Source of the DNA: Colwellia sp. 1_MG-2023
GTDB taxonomy: Bacteria; Pseudomonadota; Gammaproteobacteria; Enterobacterales; Alteromonadaceae
Direction of reading: 5' to 3'
Assembly (NCBI RefSeq): GCF_030546755.1
Contig: NZ_JAUOPE010000002.1
Coordinates: forward strand, 310,001 to 374,000
Length of the DNA stretch: 64,000 nucleotides
In this document: positions 56,983 to 64,000 of the stretch, in pieces
How positions within the stretch are numbered: the first letter of the stretch is position 1
Layout: each line of letters starts with the position of its first letter
Position numbers and translations under genes: made by a program
Notes under the pieces: generated by a model
Database searches by the model: none
Seen by the model: the letters and a program-made list of their open reading frames with translations, nothing else
What the model was told of the DNA's origin: nothing

Positions 56983-59091
56983 TTAAGCTGTTTGGTCAGC
57001 GTTACTTTGCCATTTTACAAGCCAGGTTGATACATCATTAATATTAAGCCCTTGATGAATCGAATTCCCTTGCGCAATATCGCCACCTATTCCTAGGTAT
57101 GATGTTTCAATATCTCGATTATTAATACCCACGGCAACAATAGGTATATCCATTTTACGAATTAAGTTGATTAAGGCATTCACTATCGTTTTTTCCGATT
57201 GCGCGTGTTGTTCATTATTTAACAAAGCACAATCAATTTTTACTTGCTGAATTGACGTTCTTCTTAGATATCTTAAAGACTCGTAACTACCCGAAAAATT
57301 ATCTATGGATATTTTAACGCCTATCGCTTTTAATTGATCAACCATCATTCGAGCTCTAAATGCTGAATCAAGTAATACTTGTTCACTTAATTCAATAATT
57401 AAATATTCTACTGATATAGCCGCTTTTTTCGCACATTGTTCAATAAAATCGGTTAGCTCGGTTTCTAACAGATCTTTACTAGACAAATTAATTGCCACAG
57501 ATTCTTTGATGCCCATTTGATGCATCGTAGATAACAATTGAAAGGCTTGCGTTATCATTTGCTTAGTCAGCTGATATATCTCGCCACTAAATTCTGCTAT
57601 TTCATTAAATTCATGAGGCGATAAACGAACGCCATTATTGTCTTGCCATTCTAGCGACAGCTCAAAACCTTTTAATTGTTTAGTTATTAAGGAGACTTGC
57701 GGTTGAGCACGCCAAGTAATACGTTGATGAATAATATCTTGTTTTAGCTTTTCCATTTTCGCCAATTGGCGTTCAGTATAAATAGCCGTTTGCGGATTAA
57801 AATAGCTAAGCATTTCATGCTGACTTTCGCTTGATAATAACGCGTCACTTGCTTGAGCAATTAATTGTTCAATATCTTGCTTACTACCCTCTGAAATAGC
57901 GACACCAAAAGCTAATTCAAAGTTCAAAGAAAAACTTTTAAAACTCATAGCCTGAGGTACTGCTGTCACTAGTTTTTGACAAATATCTTCAACGACAATT
58001 TTTACCGGATGGTTCGATAAACTGGCATCAAGTACAATAAGAAAATCCAGCCCTTGTAAGCGTGAAATACGTACTGGTGAGGTATCATCATTGAAGTTCA
58101 TTAATAATGATTCATTGCTAACACATTTTTGTAAATTAAACGCCAATTGCAATAACAAAATATCAGAATTTTGATGACCAAGGACTTTATTTACTTGATA
58201 AAAATTGAGCGGTTTAAAAACAATGGCAACAAAATTACGCTCAGTTTTTTTGCTAATCGCCCGCTTTAAACAAAATAAACTCTGCTGGTAACTCGGTAAA
58301 TTCGTTATAGGATCAAGGGTAATAGCCGAAAAATTAGCATTAGAATGTTCGCGCTCATTATCACGAGTAAAGTCGTTTAATTTGCCTTGTATAACATCAA
58401 CTATCCCCCAGCAGCCATTTATAATCGCAAAAAGATAACTTAAAACACTTAAGGTGATCACTAAGGTAATAGAGGCTTGAACATTCAGCCAGAAATATAA
58501 TGCCACTCCGTAGCAAACAAACGCAATACATAAAGCAGAAATTCGGATTTTACTTGCTTTATTCGCTTGAGATTTTAAAGCAGTCATTACCGTTGCACCA
58601 GTAAATAGCGCTAAAAACACTAACCACAACTGAAAAACATCTATCTCTCGTAAGAAGAAAATTGCGCTAATAAAAGAGCAGCATACGCCAACCATCAACC
58701 AAATTAATGGGTGTGTTAAACGATGTTTAGTAAGGTTTGTTTGTAGCCATAAAAATGCCGACAACACAAAAATAGCAGCAGAAATCAATAACGCTGAATG
58801 TTGCCACTGGGTTAAATAGGAAAAGCTATAAAATTGAAATAATAAAGCCAGGGTAAGTAGCGAAAGTAAGCGCCACTTTACCAACAAAAGAGGCTTTAAT
58901 AACGCCATAATAATCAATAAAGGTAAGCTCAACCCCAAAATAAAAGCAATACTAAACTCAGCAAAACTATATGTAGGTAAACTTTCAATTTGAGCCGATG
59001 CAGACACAGGAAGTTGCACAAAGAAAAAGCTAGAAACAGCTAGCCAAAATTGTTTTAAAACAACACGAAAGCGAAATGTACTATTGTGCAT
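56983..59091 (-). CDS. 7TM protein with degenerate GGDEF and EAL domains
   Basis: A 702-residue membrane protein with a signal-like start, about seven hydrophobic helices in residues 40-235, then GGDEF-like (about 255-415) and EAL-like (about 430-695) domains. Both active sites are lost: the GGDEF position reads RLQGLDF, the EAL motif is ELSLEW, DDFGTGYSS is DNFSGSYES, and the EGVET motif is absent. The ELSE motif and spacing survive. It is probably a binding or scaffold protein rather than an enzyme. CsrD of E. coli is a known degenerate GGDEF-EAL protein acting with RNase E. This gene lies tail-to-tail with rraA, but homology to CsrD is not shown (different N-terminus). Confidence 0.82.
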   Translation of the reverse strand: MHNSTFRFRVVLKQFWLAVSSFFFVQLPVSASAQIESLPTYSFAEFSIAFILGLSLPLLIIMALLKPLLLVKWRLLSLLTLALLFQFYSFSYLTQWQHSALLISAAIFVLSAFLWLQTNLTKHRLTHPLIWLMVGVCCSFISAIFFLREIDVFQLWLVFLALFTGATVMTALKSQANKASKIRISALCIAFVCYGVALYFWLNVQASITLVITLSVLSYLFAIINGCWGIVDVIQGKLNDFTRDNEREHSNANFSAITLDPITNLPSYQQSLFCLKRAISKKTERNFVAIVFKPLNFYQVNKVLGHQNSDILLLQLAFNLQKCVSNESLLMNFNDDTSPVRISRLQGLDFLIVLDASLSNHPVKIVVEDICQKLVTAVPQAMSFKSFSLNFELAFGVAISEGSKQDIEQLIAQASDALLSSESQHEMLSYFNPQTAIYTERQLAKMEKLKQDIIHQRITWRAQPQVSLITKQLKGFELSLEWQDNNGVRLSPHEFNEIAEFSGEIYQLTKQMITQAFQLLSTMHQMGIKESVAINLSSKDLLETELTDFIEQCAKKAAISVEYLIIELSEQVLLDSAFRARMMVDQLKAIGVKISIDNFSGSYESLRYLRRTSIQQVKIDCALLNNEQHAQSEKTIVNALINLIRKMDIPIVAVGINNRDIETSYLGIGGDIAQGNSIHQGLNINDVSTWLVKWQSNADQTA

Positions 59092-59187
59092 GATTAACCT
59101 TAAAGCATTTATACCGCAATACTATCTGTGTTTAGACTAATCAATACGAAGACTTTTGTACAGCGATCTGCATGAATCAAGTGTTAG

Positions 59188-60432
59188 TTAAAGCACTCTC
59201 TTACCCGCTTTAAATAAAGTTACTAAAGGATTTACGCCAAATTGATAACATAGTTCTGCGGGCTGTTTTATATCCCAACAAGCAATATCGGCATCAAAGC
59301 CCACGGCTAATTGTCCTTTAGCGCTAGACAGACCAAGTGCTTTTGCGCCATGACAAGTAACCCCCGCTAGTGCTTCAACCGGCGTTAATCTAAAGAAAGT
59401 ACACGCCATATTTAACATTAATTGCAAATTATTTATCGGTGACGAACCAGGGTTAGCATCTGTGGCAATTGCCATAGGCACTTGGTGCTGTCTTAATAAA
59501 TCAACGGGTGGTAATTGAGTTTCTCTCAGAAAATAAAAGGCGCCCGGTAATAGCACGGCCGTCATATCTGCCTGTTTCATAGCAGATATCCCCACTTCAT
59601 CGATAAACTCAATATGATCGGATGAAAGCGCGTTATATTTGGCCGCTAATTCACTGCCACCTAAATTTGATAATTGCTCGGCATGTATTTTTACTGGTAA
59701 GCCTAACGCTTGCGCACACATAAAAACTCGTTCGGTTTGAGCGAGATTAAATCCTATTCCTTCACAAAAAATATCGACAGCATCGGCTAATTGCTCTTGC
59801 GCAACCTTAGGGAGCATTTCATTACAAACCAAATCAATGTATTCGTCAGGTTTGTCTTTATATTCTAATGGTAGAGCATGAGCCCCTAAAAAGGTACGTT
59901 TAATGGTAACGGGTAATGTTTTGCCAAGCATACCTGCAACTTTTAACATTTTGATTTCGTTATCTACATCAAGTCCATAGCCTGATTTAATTTCTACCGT
60001 GGTAACGCCTTGCTGATGAAGTGCCGTTAAACGTTTTAGCGCGGTTTCAAATAAAGATTGCTCACTGGCTTTTCGAGTGGCAGACACCGTTGAAACTATG
60101 CCACCGCCTGCATTAGCGATTTCTTCATAGCTTTTACCTTCTAGGCGCATTTCAAATTCATTGGCACGATCACCACCGTAAACTAAATGAGTATGGCAAT
60201 CGACCAAACCAGGCGTTAACCATTGATTATCGCCATCAATAACCGCAACAGAATCTTTATCATAAGGGGGTAAATCAGTTGCTTTTCCTAGCCAAGCAAT
60301 TTTGCCATCACTTACCGCTAGAGCAGCGTTTTCAACAACACCGTAACCGGCAGAACCTTCAGACATAGTGGCTAAATTCACATTAACAAAAAGGGTTTGC
60401 CAGTTTACAGATGAGAACAAAGGGGAAGTCAT
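59188..60432 (-). CDS. hutI: imidazolonepropionase
   Basis: Hydrolyses imidazolone propionate to formiminoglutamate in histidine degradation. 414 residues from ATG 60432; the longer frame uses TTG 60486. The amidohydrolase metal motif is [16 protein letters not shown]. Further motifs are [51 protein letters not shown] and [19 protein letters not shown]. Transcribed leftward, divergent from hutC-hutH-hutU across two HutC palindromes. Confidence 0.95.
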   Translation of the reverse strand: MTSPLFSSVNWQTLFVNVNLATMSEGSAGYGVVENAALAVSDGKIAWLGKATDLPPYDKDSVAVIDGDNQWLTPGLVDCHTHLVYGGDRANEFEMRLEGKSYEEIANAGGGIVSTVSATRKASEQSLFETALKRLTALHQQGVTTVEIKSGYGLDVDNEIKMLKVAGMLGKTLPVTIKRTFLGAHALPLEYKDKPDEYIDLVCNEMLPKVAQEQLADAVDIFCEGIGFNLAQTERVFMCAQALGLPVKIHAEQLSNLGGSELAAKYNALSSDHIEFIDEVGISAMKQADMTAVLLPGAFYFLRETQLPPVDLLRQHQVPMAIATDANPGSSPINNLQLMLNMACTFFRLTPVEALAGVTCHGAKALGLSSAKGQLAVGFDADIACWDIKQPAELCYQFGVNPLVTLFKAGKRVL

Positions 60433-60540
60433 GATAAATAATCCAAAGTTTAATTGTTGAAAAAAGGGTCTAGGCTTTATGAACAATCAGTAAATTTTAA
60501 TGTAATGAGTATCACTTTACTCGATAGTGAAAACATTCGC

Positions 60541-60562
60541 AATAGTTGTATATACAACTATT
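60541..60562. promoter_or_regulatory. HutC operator 1
   Basis: A 22-bp perfect palindrome centred on TTGTATATACAA (core 60546-60557), which matches the known HutC operator type. It abuts a TTGACA (60561-60566) pointing toward hutC and lies near the likely -35 of the hutI promoter, so HutC could repress both directions. Confidence 0.85.
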
Positions 60563-60585
60563 GACATAACGAAACAACCATGAGA

Positions 60586-60597
60586 TTGTATATACAA
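60586..60597. promoter_or_regulatory. HutC operator 2
   Basis: The same 12-bp core TTGTATATACAA, 40 bp from the first core (about four helical turns). It overlaps the probable -10 region of the hutCHU promoter, consistent with direct occlusion and possible looping. Confidence 0.85.
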
Positions 60598-60645
60598 GAA
60601 TACAGCAATATCACCATTATATATTAAATATTGGAAATCTTATCG

Positions 60646-61356
60646 ATGACGCAAGTAAAAACAGCAAAATTTACCATCATTAAAGATCACATTTGCAAAA
60701 TGATCGAATCAGGTGAATGGCTTCAGCACAGTAAAGTCCCTTCTGAAAATGTACTGGCTGAACAATTTTCAGTCAGTAGAATGACTGCTCGCCGTGCCTT
60801 GCAAGAATTAACTGAGCAAGGCTTACTTGTACGAACCCAAGGAGCTGGCACCTTTGTCGCTACCTTTAAATCGCAATCATCATTATTAGAAATCCGCAAC
60901 ATTGCTGATGAAATTCAAGACCGAGGTCATCAACATCACGCCCAACAAATCGAATTAATCGCCGTTGATGTCAATCATGAATTAGCTATTTTGTTAGGTT
61001 TAAAAGAAGGTGAGAATGTTTATTATTCTGAAGTTTTACACTTTGAAAATAATGAGCCGATTCAACTAGAGCAACGCTACGTTAACCCTAAATTAGTTCC
61101 TGATTATTTACAGCAAAATTTTGCTGACATTACCCCTCATGAATATTTATCGAGTGAAGCGCCTTTAACCGAGGCAACCAATGAAGTTGAAGCCGTTTTA
61201 GCAAATCATGAAACCTGTTCACATTTGCTAATAGATTCAACAACCCCTTGTTTACAAGTTAAGCGTCGCACCTGGTCTAGTAAAGGTGTTGTCAGTTTAG
61301 CAATATTAACGGCACCCGGTGATAAATACCGTTTAGGTAGCCATTTAGTTTTTTAA
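60646..61356 (+). CDS. hutC: histidine utilisation repressor HutC, GntR family
   Basis: Urocanate-responsive repressor of the hut genes. 236 residues from ATG 60646; an upstream TTG at 60631 is possible. The winged-helix DNA-binding domain is N-terminal (KVPSENVLAEQFSVSRMTAR, ALQELTEQGLLVRTQGAGTFV) and a UTRA ligand-binding domain follows (about 95-236; YYSEVLHFENNEPIQLEQRY). It is autoregulated by the two operators just upstream. 15 bp before hutH. Confidence 0.93.
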   Translation: MTQVKTAKFTIIKDHICKMIESGEWLQHSKVPSENVLAEQFSVSRMTARRALQELTEQGLLVRTQGAGTFVATFKSQSSLLEIRNIADEIQDRGHQHHAQQIELIAVDVNHELAILLGLKEGENVYYSEVLHFENNEPIQLEQRYVNPKLVPDYLQQNFADITPHEYLSSEAPLTEATNEVEAVLANHETCSHLLIDSTTPCLQVKRRTWSSKGVVSLAILTAPGDKYRLGSHLVF

Positions 61357-61371
61357 TTTTGGAGCAATAAT

Positions 61372-62889
61372 ATGACGTTTAAATATGGTGTAGACCGTTT
61401 AAATCTTGATATTGTTAATGATATTGCTAACGGCAATATCAAGGCTGAACTTTGCCAAGAAGCATTAGATAAAATTAACACAAGTAGACAACGTGTAGAA
61501 AAAATGGCCGCTTCAGACAAAGCGGTATATGGCATTAACACTGGATTTGGCCCTTTATGCGATACGCAAATATCACCTGAAGACACAAATTTATTACAGA
61601 AAAACTTACTAATAACTCATGCTGTTGGTGTAGGCGAACCAATAGCTAAAGAAATATCTAAGTTAATGTTAATTACTAAAGTACACGCATTAAGCCAAGG
61701 CTTTTCAGGCATTCGATTAGAGACAGTTGAAAGAATGTTGGCTTTTATCGAACTTGATTTAATACCTGTAGTACCTGAACAAGGCTCCGTAGGTGCATCG
61801 GGAGATTTAGCGCCCTTATCTCACTTATTTTTACCTTTGTTGGGTGAAGGTGAGTTTTGGGATAATAAGTCGGGACAAACTGGTAAAACAGTTCCTGCAG
61901 CTCAAGTATTAAAAGAGCACGGACTCGCGCCAATAGAATTACATGCGAAAGAAGGCTTAGCGTTAATTAACGGTACTCAGTTTATTTTATCGCATGGCAT
62001 CACGGCCTTAACTAAAATGCGTTACTTATTAGATCTCGCCGATTTAACAGGTGCGATGAGTATTGAAGGTATGCAAGGTAGCGAATCTCCCTTCAGAGAT
62101 GAACTTCACCAAACTCGTGCATTTAAAGGTAATTTAGTAGTTGCTGCCCGTATGAGAAGTTTTTTTAAAGACTCGCAAAACATGTCTGCTCATGAAGAGT
62201 GTGATCGCGTACAAGACCCATACTCTCTACGTTGTATTCCACAAGTGCATGGCGCATCTCGAAATGCCTATTATCATTTGGAAGAATTAGTTGAAATTGA
62301 AATGAACTCAGTGACTGATAACCCAATAGTTATTAGTAGTGAAGAAGCTATCTCAGGTGGTAGTTTCCACGGACAACCACTTGCTATGGTTCTTGATTAC
62401 GTTTCTATTGCTGCTGCAGAGCTGGGTAATATTTCTGATCGTCGCTGTTATTTATTATTAGAAGGTTTACACGGTTTACCGAGGTTATTAACTACTGCTG
62501 GCGGTTTAAACTCAGGAATGATGATCCCACAATATGCAACCGCTGCTTTAGTGACAGAAAACAAGTCACTGTGTTTTCCACCATCCGCCGATAGTGTGCC
62601 TACTTCAATGGGTCAAGAAGACCATGTTTCTATGGGCAGTATTTCAGGTAGAAAGCTCAATCAAATATTAGGCAACTTAGAAAAAATTCTCGCCATCGAA
62701 TTAATGTATGCAGCACAGGCTATTGAGTTCAGACGCCCGAATAAATGTTCAGACATTATTGAACAGAACCACCAATTGATTCGAGAAAAAGTGAGTAAGC
62801 TAGAAGAAGATAGACTGTTAAAGCCAGATATTGATGCCATGATCACCTTAGTAAAATCTCAAGCACTTATCGTTAATTTTAACCAATAA
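61372..62889 (+). CDS. hutH: histidine ammonia-lyase
   Basis: Deaminates histidine to urocanate using the autocatalytic MIO group formed from Ala-Ser-Gly, here in GSVGASGDLAPLSH. 505 residues with YGINTGFGPL, the active-site Tyr region, SVTDNPIV, SFHGQPLAMVLDY and QEDHVSMGS. Several parts (GLHGLPRLL, GLNSGMMIPQYATAALV) resemble, in my reading, Bacteroidota enzymes more than the usual gammaproteobacterial HutH. GGAG ribosome binding site. Cotranscribed with hutC and hutU. Confidence 0.95.
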   Translation: MTFKYGVDRLNLDIVNDIANGNIKAELCQEALDKINTSRQRVEKMAASDKAVYGINTGFGPLCDTQISPEDTNLLQKNLLITHAVGVGEPIAKEISKLMLITKVHALSQGFSGIRLETVERMLAFIELDLIPVVPEQGSVGASGDLAPLSHLFLPLLGEGEFWDNKSGQTGKTVPAAQVLKEHGLAPIELHAKEGLALINGTQFILSHGITALTKMRYLLDLADLTGAMSIEGMQGSESPFRDELHQTRAFKGNLVVAARMRSFFKDSQNMSAHEECDRVQDPYSLRCIPQVHGASRNAYYHLEELVEIEMNSVTDNPIVISSEEAISGGSFHGQPLAMVLDYVSIAAAELGNISDRRCYLLLEGLHGLPRLLTTAGGLNSGMMIPQYATAALVTENKSLCFPPSADSVPTSMGQEDHVSMGSISGRKLNQILGNLEKILAIELMYAAQAIEFRRPNKCSDIIEQNHQLIREKVSKLEEDRLLKPDIDAMITLVKSQALIVNFNQ

Positions 62890-62905
62890 TAAAGGGGATA
62901 TGACT

Positions 62906-64000
62906 ATGACTGATCCAATGACTTTCAAAGAAGAAATTAAGCAAGGTATCCCAAGTGATTTACCGCCAGCAAAGCCTTACCCTGTAAATGCGAACCGTGC
63001 ACCTAAACGTAAAGACATTTTAACGGTTGAGGAAAAACAGTTAGCGGTACGAAATGCATTACGTTACTTCCCAAAAGCATGGCATCAAGAATTAGCCACT
63101 GAATTTGCGCAAGAATTAAAAGATTTTGGCCGTATTTATATGTACCGCTTTAAGCCTAGCTATCATTTACAAGCGCGCTCAGTAACAGATTATCCGGCTA
63201 AATGTCAGCAAGCGGCAGCCATTATGTTAATGGTTGATAACAACTTAGATCCTGCCGTTGCTCAGCATCCTGAAGAATTAATTACCTATGGTGGTAACGG
63301 TGCTGTTTTCCAAAACTGGGCACAATACTTATTAGCGATGAAGTATTTAAGTGAAATGGAAAGCGATCAAACACTGCATATTTATTCTGGTCACCCTATG
63401 GGGTTATTTCCATCCAGTGAAGATGCACCACGTGTTGTTGTGACCAATGGCATGATGATACCTAACTACTCTCAACCTGATGACTGGGAAAAATTTAATG
63501 CTTTAGGGGTTACTCAATACGGTCAAATGACTGCGGGTTCATTTATGTACATTGGTCCACAAGGCATAGTACATGGCACAACCATCACGGTGATGAACGC
63601 GTTTCGTAAAGTCCTAAATAAAGGTGAAAAACCACAAGGTAAAATTTTCCTGACTGCCGGTTTAGGCGGCATGAGTGGCGCACAACCTAAAGCGGGTAAC
63701 ATTGCTAACTGTATAACGGTTTGTGCTGAAGTGAATGCTAATGCTGCCACTAAACGCCATCAACAAGGTTGGGTGGATGAATTAATTGACAATATGGATG
63801 AGCTCATCAGCCGAGTTAAAAAAGCGCAAGCCAATGGTGAAGTGGTATCTATTGCCTATATAGGTAACATTGTAAATGTCTGGGAAAGCTTTTATGAGCA
63901 AGACATTTACGTACACTTAGGCTCAGATCAAACTTCACTTCATAACCCGTGGTCTGGCGGCTACTACCCAGTAGATATTAGCTATGAAGAATCAAACCGT
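62906..64000 (+). CDS. hutU: urocanate hydratase, long type, truncated by window edge
   Basis: Hydrates urocanate to imidazolone propionate using tightly bound NAD. The first 365 codons are present and open to the right edge. ATG 62906 was chosen, 8 nt after GGGG; another ATG lies two codons upstream. The sequence is the long urocanase type: KQLAVRNALRYFPKAWHQEL, FAQELKDFGRIYMYRFKP, LDPAVAQHPEELITYGGNG, YSGHPMGLFPSSEDAPR, TNGMMIPNYSQPDDWEKF, YGQMTAGSFMYIGPQGIVHG, TAGLGGMSGAQPKAG, HLGSDQTSLHNPWSGGYYP. These match animal-type (UROC1-like, about 676 residues) enzymes rather than the ~556-residue form common in proteobacteria. The N-terminal ~80-residue extension supports this. Confidence 0.95.
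   Translation, partial: MTDPMTFKEEIKQGIPSDLPPAKPYPVNANRAPKRKDILTVEEKQLAVRNALRYFPKAWHQELATEFAQELKDFGRIYMYRFKPSYHLQARSVTDYPAKCQQAAAIMLMVDNNLDPAVAQHPEELITYGGNGAVFQNWAQYLLAMKYLSEMESDQTLHIYSGHPMGLFPSSEDAPRVVVTNGMMIPNYSQPDDWEKFNALGVTQYGQMTAGSFMYIGPQGIVHGTTITVMNAFRKVLNKGEKPQGKIFLTAGLGGMSGAQPKAGNIANCITVCAEVNANAATKRHQQGWVDELIDNMDELISRVKKAQANGEVVSIAYIGNIVNVWESFYEQDIYVHLGSDQTSLHNPWSGGYYPVDISYEESNR

Noticed and set aside
56983-59091. Calling this gene csrD
   Set aside because: The N-terminus has about seven hydrophobic helices rather than CsrD's two, and the degenerate motifs differ (RLQGLDF and ELS against HRSDF and ELM).

Overview
The window reads as a chromosomal segment of a marine, AT-rich gammaproteobacterium of the order Alteromonadales, most likely Colwelliaceae (Colwellia/Thalassotalea-like). 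This is inferred from protein resemblance and from gene order; no 16S rRNA gene is present. Most of the window is conserved housekeeping DNA in blocks that keep the order known from E. coli: proB-proA; rsmI / lpoA-yraN-diaA-dolP; petABC-sspAB; mrcB and hrpB followed by sfsA-dksA-gluQ-pcnB-folK-panB-panC; rpmE / priA-ftsN-hslV-hslU and then rraA. Accessory genes sit at the joints between these blocks.

Layout. 0-4.7 kb: a three-gene MacAB-like ABC export operon behind a probable sigma-54 promoter. 4.7-9 kb: an RluA-family pseudouridine synthase and proBA. 9-10.4 kb: a mostly non-coding stretch with an unlisted 47-residue ORF behind SlyA/MarR-like operators, and a Fur-box-controlled small helical protein. 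10.7-19.3 kb: a phosphorus-scavenging cassette (TonB-dependent receptor, dual-domain beta-propeller phytase, Tat-exported PhoX-like lipoprotein) divergent from a degenerate-GGDEF membrane protein coupled to an AraC-family regulator. 19.6-20.1 kb: the RNase P RNA gene rnpB on the minus strand. 20-35 kb: envelope, respiration and cell-wall genes. 35.6-40.4 kb: accessory genes, including a lipoprotein with a collagen-like linker behind a tandem Pho box. 40.5-52.2 kb: translation, stringent-response, pantothenate, replication-restart and HslVU protease genes. 52.3-59.1 kb: a chemoreceptor with an HBM-type sensor and two GGDEF-EAL proteins flanking rraA. 59.2-64 kb: the histidine utilisation locus hutI / hutC-hutH-hutU with HutC operators; hutU runs off the right edge.

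The most notable structure is a 36-bp direct repeat (34/36 identical). One copy is the 3' end of the intact rnpB plus the start of its terminator. The other lies about 9 kb away, directly downstream of the PhoX-like gene. The two copies bracket the whole phytate cassette and its regulators. The geometry is that of an element inserted at the 3' end of a stable RNA gene, though no integrase is visible. With the Pho box at 35.5 kb, the window suggests a phosphate-starvation lifestyle built on organic phosphate. A second notable point is that hutU is of the long type resembling animal urocanase and hutH resembles Bacteroidota enzymes, whereas the adjacent hutI and hutC look ordinary.

Limits: all family assignments come from reading motifs and from memory of the families; no database search or structure prediction was run. 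Starts were chosen from ribosome binding sites and family length where the longest frame looked too long.
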